From Ferrimonas sediminicola (lineage in GTDB: Bacteria; Pseudomonadota; Gammaproteobacteria; Enterobacterales; Shewanellaceae): a DNA stretch of 64,000 nucleotides. The stretch lies in NCBI RefSeq assembly GCF_005116715.1, contig NZ_SWCI01000016.1, positions 1 to 64,000 of the forward strand. Direction: 5' to 3'. Of the stretch, positions 33,074 through 46,959 are shown piece by piece. Position 1 is the stretch's first letter, and every line of letters begins with the position of its first letter. The translations under genes were made by a program, and so were the position numbers. The notes under the pieces are model-generated. The model saw nothing but the letters and a program-made list of their open reading frames with translations, did no database searches and had not been told where the DNA came from.

Positions 33074-33103
33074 ATAAAAAAAGGCGCCATGAAGGCGCCC
33101 CTT
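33074..33103 (-). terminator. Terminator of the dnaA-dnaN-recF-gyrB operon
   Basis: Read leftward, two GGCGCC arms around TTCAT are followed by a run of seven to eight T (33075-33082), about 22 bp past the gyrB stop. Confidence 0.88.
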
Positions 33104-33125
33104 TTCAACACTCTGTCGTCCCTGA

Positions 33126-36618
<3,493 letters not shown>

Positions 36619-36619
<1 letters not shown>

Positions 36620-37719
36620 TACAACCGCATGGGCATGACAACGTAGAGGGCCTCATCATCCTCCACGTTCTCGAACAGGGCACTGGAGTTGGCGTCGCTC
36701 ATGATCAGCTTGACCTGATCGCGCTTGAGGGCGTTGAGCACGTCAAGCACGTAGCTGACGTTAAACCCGATCTCCAGTTCGCCATGGGGGTACTGGACAT
36801 CCAGCATCTCCACTGCCTCCTCCTGTTCAGGGTTGTTTGCGGTAATCTTCAGTTCGTTGTTGTCCAGGTTGAGACGGACACCACGAAACTTCTCATTGGA
36901 GAGGATGGCGGCCCGGGCAAAGGCACTGCGCAGCACCTCCCGGTCGGCGATCAACACCTTGTCCCCCCCCTTGGGCAGTACCCGACGATACTCGGGGAAG
37001 CGGCCGTCCACCAGCTTGGAGGTAAAGATGGCGTCTTCAGCGATGGCACGAATGTTACCGCTGCCGATGCACAGGGTGATATCGGCATCCTCTTCGTTAA
37101 ACAAACGAACCAGCTCGATCACCCCTTTTCGCGGCACGATAACCTGCCTTTCCGGCAGGTTGGCGTCAATATTCCGATAACTCACCGCCAGTCGGTGGCC
37201 GTCGGTGGCCACGGTTCTCAGCACATTGCCTTCTGTTTCGAACAGCATGCCGTTGAGGTAGTAACGAACATCCTGGTTAGCCATGGAGAACTGGGTGGCT
37301 TCGATGAGCTGCTTCAGCACGCCCTGCTTCAGGGTGAACTGCTGCTCCTCCTGCCAATCCCCCATATCGGGGTAATCTTCGGCGGGCAGAGTGGTCAGAT
37401 TAAAGCGGCTGCGGCCGGAACGAATCATCAGCCGGTTGTCCTGCTGCTCAATCTGGATCTCCACCAGATCGGGCAGGCTGCGGCAGATGTCGAGAAACTT
37501 TCTGGCCGGTACCGTGGTGCGACCAGAAACCACTTCCCCCTCAAGGGCGCACTGCCCCACCAACTCCACCTCCAGGTCGGTGCCGGTGAGTTTGAGTAAG
37601 TGATCACTTACTTCCATCAGCACATTGGACAGGATCGGCAGGTTATGACGGCGCTCGACGGCCCCGGAGACCAGCTGCAACGGCTTCAACAGGGCTTCGC
37701 GGTTAATGGAAAATTTCAT
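36619..37719 (-). CDS. dnaN: DNA polymerase III sliding clamp (beta subunit)
   Basis: DnaN encircles DNA and tethers polymerase III. The 366-aa protein is three repeated clamp domains, starting [37 protein letters not shown] and ending with the typical VVMPMRL. Length equals the E. coli clamp (366). It starts 15 bp after dnaA in the conserved dnaA-dnaN-recF-gyrB order. Confidence 0.99.
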
Positions 37720-37734
37720 CTCTGTCTCTCTGGA

Positions 37735-39111
37735 TTAAGAGGAAAGTGTCCGGATGAGATTGGCGTAATCCTCTTTGATGTCGTGGCTCTCCTCCCGCAG
37801 CTGCTCAATTTTACGACAGGCATGCAGCACCGTGGTGTGGTCGCGACCGCCGAAGGCGTCGCCGATCTCTGGCAGGCTGTGGTTGGTCAACTCCTTGGCC
37901 AGGGCCATGGCCACCTGGCGAGGACGAGCCACGGAGCGGGAGCGGCGCTTGGAAAGAATGTCCGCCACCTTGATCTTGTAGTATTCGGCCACCGTCTTCT
38001 GAATATTGTCGATGGTCACCAGTTTTTCCTGCAGGGCCAGCAGGTCTCTCAGGGCCTCACGGACAAAATCGATGGTAATGGGGCGGCCGGTAAAGTTGGC
38101 GTTGGCGATCACCCGGTTCAGGGCACCTTCAAGCTCGCGAACGTTGGAGCGCAGCCGCTTGGCGATGAAGAACGCCACCTCGTCCGGCAGATGGATCTTG
38201 CTCTCCTGCGCCTTACGCATCAGGATCGCCACCCGGGTTTCCAGCTCCGGTGGCTCGATGGCCACGGTAAGCCCCCAGCCGAAGCGGGACTTCAACCTGT
38301 CCTCCACCCCGTCGATCTCCTTTGGATAGCGGTCCGAGGTCAGGATGATCTGATGGTTGCCCTCCAGCAGGGCATTAAAGGTGTGGAAGAACTCCTCCTG
38401 GGAGCGGTCCTTGTTGGCAAAGAACTGGATATCATCGATCAGCAGGGCGTCGACGCTGCGGTAGTAGCGCTTGAACTCGGCGATGGCGTTGTTCTGCAGG
38501 GCCCGCACCATATCCTGAACAAAACGCTCCGAGTGCATATAGATCACCTTGGCGTTCGGATTGTTTTTCAGGATGCCGTTGCCCACGGCGTGCAGCAGGT
38601 GGGTTTTACCCAGGCCGGTACCGCCATACAGGAACAGCGGGTTGTAGGCACCCCCAGGATTATCGGACACCTGAGTGGCGGCCGCCCGGGCCAACTGGTT
38701 CGACTTACCCTCAACGAAGTTATCGAACTGATAGGTGCGATTGATGTTGCTGCGGCTGGCGCCGGCCACCGGGTTGACCTGGGGGGGTTCGGCATGACCA
38801 ACCGCCGGCACAGGTACCGGCGAAGCCGGTTGGGCCGGTTTGGGCGCACTGGTCCTGGCCGCCGAGGGACGACTGCCAATATCGAACTTGAGAGTGGGAG
38901 CCTGATCACCCATGACGCCCTGGAAATAGCTGTTGATCTGATTCAGGTATTTGTCCCGAACCCAATCCAGAACGAAACGATTGGGGGCATAGAGAGTCAA
39001 TGTCTGATCGTCAAACTCAGCCTGAAGAGGACGAATCCACATGCTGAATTGCTGAGCCGGCAGCTCCTCCTGAAGGGTTGCGACGCATTGCTGCCATACA
39101 GACAAAGTCAC
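37735..39111 (-). CDS. dnaA: Chromosomal replication initiator DnaA
   Basis: DnaA binds the 9-mer boxes in oriC and opens the origin. The protein has domain I ([28 protein letters not shown]), a Pro/Ala-rich linker (about 80-115), AAA+ Walker A GGTGLGKT (163-170 by my start), Walker [10 protein letters not shown], and the domain IV signature [16 protein letters not shown] chose GTG 39111 (458 aa): GGAG lies eight bases upstream, the residues after it align with E. coli DnaA, and E. coli also uses GTG. An ATG 39 bp further upstream would add 13 unrelated residues. Confidence 0.97.
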   Translation of the reverse strand: MTLSVWQQCVATLQEELPAQQFSMWIRPLQAEFDDQTLTLYAPNRFVLDWVRDKYLNQINSYFQGVMGDQAPTLKFDIGSRPSAARTSAPKPAQPASPVPVPAVGHAEPPQVNPVAGASRSNINRTYQFDNFVEGKSNQLARAAATQVSDNPGGAYNPLFLYGGTGLGKTHLLHAVGNGILKNNPNAKVIYMHSERFVQDMVRALQNNAIAEFKRYYRSVDALLIDDIQFFANKDRSQEEFFHTFNALLEGNHQIILTSDRYPKEIDGVEDRLKSRFGWGLTVAIEPPELETRVAILMRKAQESKIHLPDEVAFFIAKRLRSNVRELEGALNRVIANANFTGRPITIDFVREALRDLLALQEKLVTIDNIQKTVAEYYKIKVADILSKRRSRSVARPRQVAMALAKELTNHSLPEIGDAFGGRDHTTVLHACRKIEQLREESHDIKEDYANLIRTLSS

Positions 39112-39131
39112 CGTTATTACTCCGAAAAATT

Positions 39132-39381
39132 GATCACCCAAGGGCGTCAATTCTACCCTTCCTCAAGGGTGATCGCCAGCCATTTACCTAAGTTATCCCC
39201 AATTTTGATCCTTGATCTTTTGCCCCAGGATCCCCCCGAAAGGATCCCGGGGATCCCGGCTGAAGCGCCTGAAGATCAAGGAGTGGAAAGGGATCGCAAA
39301 AAACACTATACTCCGCCTCCGCAGGATCCGATCGCGATCATGCTGTCTATATCTTGGGGTAAAAACACAGTTTTATCCACA
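39132..39381. promoter_or_regulatory. dnaA regulatory region with GATC cluster and DnaA boxes
   Basis: The 415-bp dnaA-rpmH gap holds 12 GATC sites between 39132 and 39339, about one per 17 bp. It has a perfect DnaA box TTATCCACA (39373-39381) and a one-mismatch box TTATCCCCA (39193-39201). An AT-rich stretch (about 39340-39415) adjoins the perfect box. This points to DnaA autoregulation and Dam/SeqA control of dnaA; Pseudomonas uses the equivalent gap as an origin, so an accessory origin role is possible but unproven. Confidence 0.75.
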
Positions 39382-39426
39382 AGACATGGGGGTGGGAATA
39401 TTTATTGAAAAATCCCCATCTCCAGA

Positions 39427-39456
39427 TTGACTAAGTAGGTCGACTTTTTGTAGAAT
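39427..39456 (+). promoter_or_regulatory. Candidate rpmH promoter
   Basis: A -35 TTGACT (39427-39432), an 18-nt spacer and a -10 TAGAAT (39451-39456) lie 70 bp upstream of rpmH. Confidence 0.65.
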
Positions 39457-39520
39457 TCGGCCTCTTTTTTGAACCGATTCCACCGCCTTGTGCGGGAGTC
39501 GAAGCTTAACTAAACGGTAA

Positions 39521-39661
<141 letters not shown>

Positions 39662-39672
39662 TCGCTCAGATT

Positions 39673-40056
39673 ATGCAAAGCGCATCAGTGGTGCGTTATA
39701 CCTTTGAGCGGGAGTTACGTCTGTTGACTCCCGCTCAATTCAAATCTGTCTTTGCTAACCCTGTCCGGGCAGCACATCCCCACATGACCCTTCTAGCTGT
39801 AGTCAATGATCTGAACCATCCTCGGTTAGGATTGACTGTGGCCAAAAAGCATGTCAAAAAGGCGTGTCAGCGCAATCGTATCAAACGCATAGTCAGAGAC
39901 GAATTCCGCTTACATCAACATGACCTTCCCGGCGTGGACATTGTGGCCATTGCCAAGAAAGGGGTTGATGACCTGGACAATGCCACTCTCCACAAGCTGG
40001 TAGAGAAGCTGCTTAAAAAGCTTTCTAAACGATGCAAAAGTTGCTCATCGGATTGA
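39673..40056 (+). CDS. rnpA: Ribonuclease P protein component
   Basis: RnpA is the protein subunit of RNase P, which matures tRNA 5' ends. The 127-aa basic protein has [17 protein letters not shown] near the N-terminus, [27 protein letters not shown] with the RNR motif, and [12 protein letters not shown] codons at 39688 or 39691 are possible alternative starts. It begins 11 bp after rpmH and overlaps yidD by 25 nt. Confidence 0.97.
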   Translation: MQSASVVRYTFERELRLLTPAQFKSVFANPVRAAHPHMTLLAVVNDLNHPRLGLTVAKKHVKKACQRNRIKRIVRDEFRLHQHDLPGVDIVAIAKKGVDDLDNATLHKLVEKLLKKLSKRCKSCSSD

Positions 40057-40250
40057 TCCGACTCTACCAAAAGCTGCTGAGCCCGCTCCTGGGGCAAAAT
40101 TGCCGCTTTCAGCCAACTTGCTCTCAATATGCGATTGAGGCCATCTCTGTTCATGGCTGTTTGAAGGGAAGTTGGTTAGCATTAAGACGAATATTGAAAT
40201 GCCACCCCCTGCACCCGGGTGGCCGTGACCCCGTACCTCCAGCGAAATAA
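40032..40250 (+). CDS. yidD: Membrane protein insertion efficiency factor YidD
   Basis: This 72-aa protein has the family cysteine motif [15 protein letters not shown] (24-38), [22 protein letters not shown] and a terminal DPVP. YidD is a small amphipathic membrane-associated protein that aids YidC-dependent insertion. It overlaps the rnpA 3' end by 25 nt, the classic arrangement. Confidence 0.96.
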   Translation: MQKLLIGLIRLYQKLLSPLLGQNCRFQPTCSQYAIEAISVHGCLKGSWLALRRILKCHPLHPGGRDPVPPAK

Positions 40251-40268
40251 AGGTAGAGCTAAACCGGC

Positions 40269-41882
40269 ATGGACTCTCAACGTAATCTTTTGCTGGTCTG
40301 TCTGTTGTTTGTCAGCTTCCTGCTCTGGCAACAGTGGAATGCAGATCAGAACCCACAACCTCAGCCCGTTGCTCAGCAGAGCAGCGCCCAGGTTTCCAAT
40401 GAGGTGCCCTCCGGCACCGGTGTCGATCCCCTGCCGGCGCAGACTTCCACGTCAGGACAGTTGGTCACGGTAACGACCGACACCCTGAAGCTGGTTATCG
40501 ATACCCAGGGCGGTGACATCATTGAATCCTCCCTGCTGCAATATCCGGTAACCCAGGACTCCGTCGAGCCCCTGAAACTGCTGCAGCGTCATAACGGCTT
40601 CAACTATGTCGCCCGCAGCGGCCTGATCGGCGCCCAGGGCCCCGACTCATCCGCCCAGCGTCCCGTCTACCAGGTAAGCGCAGACAGCTTTACCATGGGT
40701 GAACAGGGTGACCTGGTGGTGCCCATGAGCTACGTCGATGCCAACGGCATCCACTTCGAGAAGCGCTTCATCTTCACCCGTGGTCAATACGATGTCCGGG
40801 TCGAATACAAGGTAGACAACCAGTCCGGTAACAACGCCTCCATGCAGATGTTTACCGAACTGCGCCAGAGCATCACCGCTGAAGAAAGCAGCATGATGAT
40901 GCCCACCTACCGCGGCGCCGCCTACAGCACCACAGATACCCGCTACAGCAAGTACGACTTCGACGACATGAAGGATCGCAACCTGGGCCAGGTCACCCCT
41001 GGTGGCTGGGTTGCCATGCTGCAACACTACTTCGTCACCGCCTGGGTCCCCTCTGCCGAGAGCCAGAACAGCATCTACTCCAAGGTGTATGCCGGCAGCG
41101 AAGGCGCCATCGGCGTCAAACAGCCTGTGACTACTGTCGCCGCAGGCCAGAGCGCCAGCTTTGACAGCCAGCTGTACATCGGTCCCAAGAATCAGGAAGC
41201 CCTGTCCGCCCTGTCAGAGACTCTGAACCTGGTGGTGGACTACGGCTGGCTGTGGTTTATCGCCGTGCCTCTCCACTGGCTTCTGACCGCCCTGCAATCC
41301 GTGGTGATCAACTGGGGTGTGGCCATCATCGGCATGACCCTGCTGGTGCGTGGTGCCCTCTACCCACTGACCAAGGCCCAGTACACCTCCATGGCGAAAA
41401 TGCGCAAGCTGCAGCCCAAGCTGGAGGAGCTCAAGAAGAAGTATGGCGACGACCGTCAGCGCCTGAGCCAGAGCATGATGGAACTGTACCAGAAGGAGAA
41501 GGTCAACCCCATGGGTGGCTGTCTGCCGCTGCTGCTTCAGTTTCCCATCTTCATCGCCTTCTACTGGGTTCTGCTGGAAAGCGTCGAGCTGCGCCAGGCT
41601 CCCTTCATGCTATGGATCACTGACCTGTCGGTGAAGGATCCCTACTACATCCTGCCTCTGCTGATGGGGGCGTCCATGTTCCTGATGCAGAAGATGCAGC
41701 CGACCGCCCCGGGCATGGATCCGATGCAGCAGAAGATGATGCAGTACATGCCGGTGATCTTCACCGTATTCTTCCTGTGGTTCCCCTCAGGCCTGGTGCT
41801 GTACTGGCTGGTGGGTAACCTGGTGGCCATCACTCAGCAGTGGTACATCTACCGCTCCCTGGAAGTTCAGGGCCTGAAGTAA
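40269..41882 (+). CDS. yidC: Membrane protein insertase YidC
   Basis: The 537-aa inner-membrane protein has an N-terminal transmembrane segment ([18 protein letters not shown]), a large periplasmic beta-super-sandwich (about 60-320), and the C-terminal 60KD_IMP insertase core with five membrane segments ([25 protein letters not shown] contains the conserved pore arginine; [19 protein letters not shown] follows). Length is close to E. coli YidC (548). It inserts F1Fo c subunit and others, so its proximity to the atp operon is functionally apt. Confidence 0.98.
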   Translation: MDSQRNLLLVCLLFVSFLLWQQWNADQNPQPQPVAQQSSAQVSNEVPSGTGVDPLPAQTSTSGQLVTVTTDTLKLVIDTQGGDIIESSLLQYPVTQDSVEPLKLLQRHNGFNYVARSGLIGAQGPDSSAQRPVYQVSADSFTMGEQGDLVVPMSYVDANGIHFEKRFIFTRGQYDVRVEYKVDNQSGNNASMQMFTELRQSITAEESSMMMPTYRGAAYSTTDTRYSKYDFDDMKDRNLGQVTPGGWVAMLQHYFVTAWVPSAESQNSIYSKVYAGSEGAIGVKQPVTTVAAGQSASFDSQLYIGPKNQEALSALSETLNLVVDYGWLWFIAVPLHWLLTALQSVVINWGVAIIGMTLLVRGALYPLTKAQYTSMAKMRKLQPKLEELKKKYGDDRQRLSQSMMELYQKEKVNPMGGCLPLLLQFPIFIAFYWVLLESVELRQAPFMLWITDLSVKDPYYILPLLMGASMFLMQKMQPTAPGMDPMQQKMMQYMPVIFTVFFLWFPSGLVLYWLVGNLVAITQQWYIYRSLEVQGLK

Positions 41883-41900
41883 GCCACTTCGAACACTCTG

Positions 41901-41929
41901 AAAAGGCGGCATCTATGCCGCCTTTTTTT
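41901..41929 (+). terminator. Terminator of rpmH-yidC
   Basis: AAGGCGGCAT and ATGCCGCCTT arms around CT are followed by a T run, 18 bp past the yidC stop. The A tract on the left makes it symmetric. Confidence 0.88.
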
Positions 41930-41963
41930 GTACAATAAAGAAAACTCTTTGAAACCTATCCCA

Positions 41964-43331
41964 ATGACCATCACCACAGACACCATAGTGGCCCAGGCAA
42001 CCGCCACGGGCCGAGGCGGCGTCGGCATCATCCGCATCTCGGGACCCAACGCCGAAGCCCTGGCCAAGGCCATCCTGGGCCGGCTCCCCAAGGTCCGCCA
42101 GGCGGAGTATCTGCCGTTCCGCGATGAGAAGGGCCAACAACTGGATCAGGGGATCGCCCTGCTGTTCAAGGCCCCCAACTCCTTCACCGGAGAGGATGTG
42201 CTGGAGCTGCAGGGCCACGGAGGCCCAGTGGTCCTGGACATGCTGCAGCGGGCAATCATCGCCACCGGCCTGGCCCGCTCGGCCCGCCCGGGGGAGTTCT
42301 CCGAACGGGCCTTCCTCAATGACAAGATGGACCTGGCCCAGGCCGAGGCGATCGCCGATCTCATCGAAGCCTCCTCCGAACAGGCGGCCCGCAGCGCCCT
42401 GAAGAGCCTGCAGGGGGAGTTCTCCGCCAAGGTGACCGAACTGGTGGAGCAGCTCACCGTGCTGCGCATCTACGTGGAGGCGGCCATCGATTTCCCCGAC
42501 GAGGAGGTGGACTTCCTCTCGGACGGCAAGATTTCCGCCGATCTGCGGCAGGTGCAGGAGGCTTTGACCCAGGTGAGGGCCAGCGCCCGCCAGGGAGCGC
42601 TGATGCGCGAAGGGATGAAGGTGGTGATCGCCGGCCGTCCTAACGCAGGGAAATCCAGCCTGCTAAACGCCCTGGCCGGCCGCCAGTCCGCCATTGTCAC
42701 CGACATCGCCGGCACCACCCGTGATGTCCTTCGCGAGCATATCCACATCGATGGCATGCCCCTGCACATCATCGACACCGCCGGCCTGCGTGAAGCCAGC
42801 GACGAAGTGGAGCGGATCGGCATCGAGCGCGCCTGGCAGGAGATCGAACAGGCTGATCGGGTGCTGATGATGGTGGACGGCACCGATACCAGCGACACCG
42901 ATCCTCACCGAATCTGGCCGGAATTCATGGACAGGCTGCCCGAAGAGATGGGACTGACCATCATCCGCAACAAGTTGGATCTGACCGGTGAACATCAGCT
43001 TACCGAAGAGGGTCACGATTACCCCCTGTTTAAGCTCTCCGCCAAGACCGGTGAGGGAATGGAGCCACTGCGCCAGCACCTGAAGGCCTGTATGGGCTAC
43101 CAGGGAGCCGGCGAGGGGGGATTCATGGCCCGCGGCCGTCACCTGGAGGCCCTGGCCCGCGCCGATGAACATCTGCAGCTCGGCCGTGAGCAGTTGGAGG
43201 TGTTCCAAGCCGGCGAACTGCTTGCCGAAGAGCTCCGCCTGGCTCAACAGGCCTTGACGGAGATCACCGGAGAGTTCAGCTCAGACGATCTGCTGGGCAG
43301 GATCTTCTCCTCCTTCTGCATCGGCAAGTAA
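41964..43331 (+). CDS. mnmE: tRNA modification GTPase MnmE
   Basis: MnmE, with MnmG, installs the 5-carboxymethylaminomethyl group on U34 of certain tRNAs. The 455-aa protein has the folate-binding N-terminal domain ([21 protein letters not shown]), the G domain with P-loop GRPNAGKS (224-231) and DIAGTTRD, and the C-terminal catalytic FCIGK. Met at 41964 gives the E. coli length (454); an earlier ATG lies inside the yidC terminator. Its partner mnmG is 1 kb away, across mioC and oriC. Confidence 0.98.
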   Translation: MTITTDTIVAQATATGRGGVGIIRISGPNAEALAKAILGRLPKVRQAEYLPFRDEKGQQLDQGIALLFKAPNSFTGEDVLELQGHGGPVVLDMLQRAIIATGLARSARPGEFSERAFLNDKMDLAQAEAIADLIEASSEQAARSALKSLQGEFSAKVTELVEQLTVLRIYVEAAIDFPDEEVDFLSDGKISADLRQVQEALTQVRASARQGALMREGMKVVIAGRPNAGKSSLLNALAGRQSAIVTDIAGTTRDVLREHIHIDGMPLHIIDTAGLREASDEVERIGIERAWQEIEQADRVLMMVDGTDTSDTDPHRIWPEFMDRLPEEMGLTIIRNKLDLTGEHQLTEEGHDYPLFKLSAKTGEGMEPLRQHLKACMGYQGAGEGGFMARGRHLEALARADEHLQLGREQLEVFQAGELLAEELRLAQQALTEITGEFSSDDLLGRIFSSFCIGK

Positions 43332-43347
43332 CCCCTTGGCCGCCAGG

Positions 43348-43378
43348 AAAAGAGGTACCATCAGGTACCTCTTTTTTT
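43348..43378 (+). terminator. Terminator of mnmE
   Basis: AGAGGTACC and GGTACCTCT arms around ATCA are followed by a T run. Confidence 0.9.
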
Positions 43379-43452
43379 GGGCAAATAACCAACCCCCGGT
43401 CACCATAAACCGTCATTTCCAGACAGGGACTGCCCCCAGCCGCCGCTCTCCG

Positions 43453-43458
43453 TATAAT
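43453..43458 (+). promoter_or_regulatory. mioC -10 element
   Basis: A perfect TATAAT lies 27 bp before the mioC start. No good -35 hexamer is placed 16-18 bp upstream. A mioC promoter would drive transcription toward oriC, as in E. coli. Confidence 0.45.
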
Positions 43459-43485
43459 GGAGACGGACACAATGAGGACCCCCCT

Positions 43486-43926
43486 ATGACCCAACTCGCC
43501 CTGATCGTCGGCACCACCATGGGTGGTGCCGAGGCCGTCGCCGATGAGCTGGCGGAAAAGCTGCAAATCCACGGTATCGACACCGAGATCCATCTTAACC
43601 CCAGCCTGGAATCACTCATGGGAGTGCAAAACTGGCTGATCGTCACCTCCACCCATGGCGCCGGAGAGATTCCCGATAACCTCCACCCCCTGGCGGAGGC
43701 CCTACAAACCGCCGATCTTTCCGGCATTCACTACGCCATCTGTGGCATCGGCGACTCCAGCTATGACACCTTCTGCGGCGCCGCCAAATCCCTCGAAGAT
43801 CGCATGCAGCAAGGCGGCGCCAAGGAGCTTGTGCATAAGATCGAGATCGATGTGCAGGGGCTGGATCTCCCGGAAGACAAGGCTTTGCTGTGGATCGATA
43901 CCCTGATCCCGATCCTGTCGAACTGA
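43486..43926 (+). CDS. mioC: Flavodoxin-like protein MioC
   Basis: MioC is an FMN-binding flavodoxin linked in vitro to biotin synthase. The 146-aa protein shows the phosphate-binding loop GTTMGGAEAVADEL (9-22), STHGAGEIPDN and CGIGDSSYDTFCGAAK, as E. coli MioC (147 aa). The start follows GAGGA. It is transcribed into oriC, the same relation to the origin as in E. coli, where mioC transcription influences initiation. Confidence 0.96.
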   Translation: MTQLALIVGTTMGGAEAVADELAEKLQIHGIDTEIHLNPSLESLMGVQNWLIVTSTHGAGEIPDNLHPLAEALQTADLSGIHYAICGIGDSSYDTFCGAAKSLEDRMQQGGAKELVHKIEIDVQGLDLPEDKALLWIDTLIPILSN

Positions 43927-44251
43927 TCGTTATACAGATCTGATCCAAGGTTACCCACAGAATAGATCTCTATACACAGATCCTTGTGAGTAACTTTGGA
44001 TCAAACTGGGATCCAACCTTGGATTAATCCACTCCCCTAGAGAGCTAAAGATTTGCCTGTGAATAAGATCGCGATCTGATCCCAGCTTTTCCGAGGGTAG
44101 ATCGCGCTCTATTCACAGGGATCGATCGCCTTTAAGATCATGAAGATCAAAAGGAATTCAGGCTTAACCACAGAGATCGCGATCCCTAAAAAGAGTAATA
44201 ACAAAGATCTTATATAAAGATCTTTAAGATCTATTAGCCGCCGCCTCGATC
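43927..44251. other. oriC: Chromosomal replication origin oriC
   Basis: The mioC-mnmG gap is E. coli-like oriC. Between 43924 and 44251 there are 21 GATC sites, against about one expected by chance. DnaA-box-like 9-mers are TTACCCACA (43951-43959), CTATACACA (43970-43978), TTACTCACA (43985-43993, minus), TTATTCACA (44058-44066, minus, full consensus), CTATTCACA (44109-44117) and TTAACCACA (44164-44172). The AT-rich 13-mer-like region lies at the mnmG side, as in E. coli. IHF and Fis sites could not be called by eye. Confidence 0.93.
44190..44235. other. oriC DNA unwinding element
   Basis: On the minus strand three AGATCTT-containing AT-rich units follow one another (from GATC at 44228, 44219 and 44206), resembling the E. 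coli GATCTnTTnTTTT 13-mers. The region is the most AT-rich of the origin and lies between the DnaA boxes and mnmG. Confidence 0.75.
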
Positions 44252-44344
44252 GCCGAGACTAAAAAATGACCATTTATCTCCGCTTCCGGCAATGCTAGAA
44301 TGTCGCGCTTTTTCCAGGCCGGCTGATAAGGGGTAGTAAGGCAG

Positions 44345-46234
44345 ATGCAGTCTCAGGATCAATATGACGTCATTGTGGTAGGCGGTGGTCACGCCGGTAC
44401 CGAGGCCGCGTTGGCCAGTGCCCGCATGGGGGTAAGAACCCTGCTGTTGACCCACAACCTGGACACCCTGGGCCAGATGTCCTGCAATCCTGCAATCGGT
44501 GGCATCGGTAAGGGACACCTGGTCAAGGAGATCGACGCACTGGGCGGAGCCATGGCACGGGCGACCGATCGCGCCGGGATCCAGTTTCGCACCCTGAATG
44601 CCTCCAAGGGGCCGGCTGTGCGCGCCACCCGAGCTCAGACCGACCGCGCCCTCTATCGACAGGCGATCCAGAATATTCTGTTTGCCCAGCCTAATCTCAC
44701 CGTGTTTCAGCAGGCGGTGGATGACCTGGTGGTGGAACAGGATCGGGTGGTCGGCGTGATAACCCAGGCGGGTGTGCGCTTCGATGCTCGCACCGTGGTA
44801 CTGACCGTCGGGACCTTCCTCGGTGGCCAGATTCACATCGGGCTGGATCATTACCAGGGCGGACGGGCCGGCGATCCTCCTTCCAATGCCCTGGCCTGTC
44901 GTCTGCGTGAGTTGCCATTCCGCGTCGATCGGCTCAAAACCGGCACCCCTGCTCGCCTGGACAGCCGTACGCTCAATTACGACGTGATGCAGGAGCAACC
45001 TGGCGATACCCCCATTCCAACCATCTCCTTCATCGGTAAGGCGGAGGAACATCCCCGGCAGATCTCCTGTTTCATCACCCACACCAATGAGCAGACCCAT
45101 GAGATCATTCGATCCAACCTGGATCGCAGCCCAATGTACGCAGGGGTGATCGAAGGAGTGGGGCCACGCTATTGCCCCTCTATCGAGGACAAGGTGATGC
45201 GGTTTGCCGACAAGAGCAGCCATCAGATCTTCGTGGAACCCGAAGGATTGAGCAGCATCGAGATCTACCCTAACGGGATCTCCACCTCCCTGCCCTTTGA
45301 CGTGCAACTGAAGCTGATCCGTTCCATCCACGGTTTCGAAAAAGCGGAGATCCTGCGCCCGGGTTACGCCATCGAGTATGACTTCTTCGATCCCCGCGAT
45401 CTGAAGTCCAGCCTGGAGACCCGCTTTATCGACGGCCTGTTCTTCGCCGGGCAGATCAACGGCACCACTGGCTACGAGGAGGCCGGCGCCCAGGGGCTGC
45501 TAGCGGGCACCAATGCCGCACTGAAGGTCCAGGAGCGCGATGCCTGGTCACCCAAGCGGGACCAAGCCTATCTGGGGGTGCTAGTGGACGATCTCTCCAC
45601 CCTGGGCACCAAGGAACCCTATCGGATGTTCACCTCCCGCGCCGAATACCGTCTGCTGTTGCGTGAAGACAATGCCGATCTGCGTCTGACCCCGGAAGGT
45701 CGTGAACTGGGACTGGTGGATGATGAGCGCTGGGTGGCGTTTAACCACAAGCTGGAGGCGATCGAGCAGGAGAAGCAGCGCCTGCGCAGCACCTATGTGC
45801 AGAAGAGCGGCGTTCAGGCTGATGAACTCAACCCCCAGCTGAAGACCCCCCTGTCGCGGGAAGCCAGTTTGGAAGAGTTGATCCGCCGCCCAGAACTGAA
45901 CTATGCCCAACTGATGCGGGTGACCGAGATCGGTCCCGGGCTGGAGGATCCCAAGGCCGCAGAACAGGTGGAGATTCAGATTAAGTACGCCGGTTACATC
46001 GAGCGGCAGAAGGATGAGATCGCCAAGGCCCAGCGCAATGAGCAGACCCTGCTTCCGGCAGAGATGGATTACAGCCTGGTATCAGGCCTCTCCAATGAGG
46101 TAGTGGCCAAGCTCAAGGAGCACAAGCCCGAGACCCTGGGGGCCGCCTCCCGCATCTCCGGCATCACCCCGGCGGCCATCTCCCTGCTGCTGGTCTACCT
46201 GAAAAAACACGGTCTGCTGCGAAAAACCGCATAA
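44345..46234 (+). CDS. mnmG: tRNA uridine-5-carboxymethylaminomethyl synthesis enzyme MnmG
   Basis: MnmG (GidA) is the FAD-dependent partner of MnmE in tRNA wobble-uridine modification. The 629-aa protein has the dinucleotide motif [19 protein letters not shown] (11-29), the GidA signatures [23 protein letters not shown] and [19 protein letters not shown], and a helical C-terminal domain. Length equals E. coli MnmG (629). It is the first gene right of oriC and starts the mnmG-rsmG-parAB run. Confidence 0.99.
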   Translation: MQSQDQYDVIVVGGGHAGTEAALASARMGVRTLLLTHNLDTLGQMSCNPAIGGIGKGHLVKEIDALGGAMARATDRAGIQFRTLNASKGPAVRATRAQTDRALYRQAIQNILFAQPNLTVFQQAVDDLVVEQDRVVGVITQAGVRFDARTVVLTVGTFLGGQIHIGLDHYQGGRAGDPPSNALACRLRELPFRVDRLKTGTPARLDSRTLNYDVMQEQPGDTPIPTISFIGKAEEHPRQISCFITHTNEQTHEIIRSNLDRSPMYAGVIEGVGPRYCPSIEDKVMRFADKSSHQIFVEPEGLSSIEIYPNGISTSLPFDVQLKLIRSIHGFEKAEILRPGYAIEYDFFDPRDLKSSLETRFIDGLFFAGQINGTTGYEEAGAQGLLAGTNAALKVQERDAWSPKRDQAYLGVLVDDLSTLGTKEPYRMFTSRAEYRLLLREDNADLRLTPEGRELGLVDDERWVAFNHKLEAIEQEKQRLRSTYVQKSGVQADELNPQLKTPLSREASLEELIRRPELNYAQLMRVTEIGPGLEDPKAAEQVEIQIKYAGYIERQKDEIAKAQRNEQTLLPAEMDYSLVSGLSNEVVAKLKEHKPETLGAASRISGITPAAISLLLVYLKKHGLLRKTA

Positions 46235-46318
46235 CCGCCAAACGCGGGGCTTTCCAAGCCCCGCTCATCCCCGCATAATAACCTATTCTCTATTTTCCAA
46301 ATCTGAAGGTACCTACAC

Positions 46319-46942
46319 GTGTTAGCCACAAGGCTGGCCGACCTGGTTGCGCAGACCGATCTGCAGCTGAGCGGCAAGCAGATGGATCAGCTGGTGCTAC
46401 TGGTCGAGCTGCTGAACAAATGGAACAAAGCCTACAACCTGACCTCGGTCCGTGATCCCCAGGAGATGCTGGTGCGTCACATCATGGACAGCATTGTGGT
46501 GGGACCCCATCTGCAGGGGCAGAGTTTCATCGACGTGGGTACCGGTCCCGGACTGCCTGGGTTGCCTCTGGCGATCTGCAACCCGGACAAATCCTTTGTC
46601 CTCCTGGACAGCTTGGGCAAACGGATCCGCTTCATTAGGACCGTGGTCCATACCCTGGGCCTGGACAATGTCACCCCGGTACAGAGCCGGGTCGAGGAGT
46701 ATCAGCCGGAGCAGGGCTTCGACGGTGTGCTCAGCCGCGCCTTCGCCTCCCTCTCCGACATGCTGCTGTGGTGCCGGCATCTGCCGGGGCCACAAGGACG
46801 GTTTTACGCTCTGAAGGGGCAGCTGGACGCCGACGAGCTGGCTGCCATCCCGCCGGGGTTTGAGATTCTGGGGCAGCAGCCACTGCATGTGCCCGAACTC
46901 GATGCCCAGCGACACCTGGTATTTGTCAGAAACCATTCGTAG
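46319..46942 (+). CDS. rsmG: 16S rRNA (guanine527-N7)-methyltransferase
   Basis: RsmG (GidB) methylates G527 of 16S rRNA; its loss gives low-level streptomycin resistance in several bacteria. The 207-aa protein has [29 protein letters not shown], the SAM motif [17 protein letters not shown] and LSRAFASL, and equals E. coli RsmG in length. The start is a GTG (46319), weakly preceded by GAAGGT; no ATG fits the family N-terminus. An 18-nt GC-rich hairpin without T tract lies in the gap after mnmG. Confidence 0.96.
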   Translation: MLATRLADLVAQTDLQLSGKQMDQLVLLVELLNKWNKAYNLTSVRDPQEMLVRHIMDSIVVGPHLQGQSFIDVGTGPGLPGLPLAICNPDKSFVLLDSLGKRIRFIRTVVHTLGLDNVTPVQSRVEEYQPEQGFDGVLSRAFASLSDMLLWCRHLPGPQGRFYALKGQLDADELAAIPPGFEILGQQPLHVPELDAQRHLVFVRNHS

Positions 46943-46959
46943 ATTTTGGGGAACAGTCG

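Noticed and set aside
37600-39408. A 602-codon plus-strand frame opposite dnaA and dnaN
   Set aside because: It spans two certain genes and runs into the regulatory gap; no domain or ribosome site.
46240-46262. GC-rich hairpin after mnmG as an intrinsic terminator
   Set aside because: There is no T tract after it and rsmG follows in the same direction; at most a pause or stability element.
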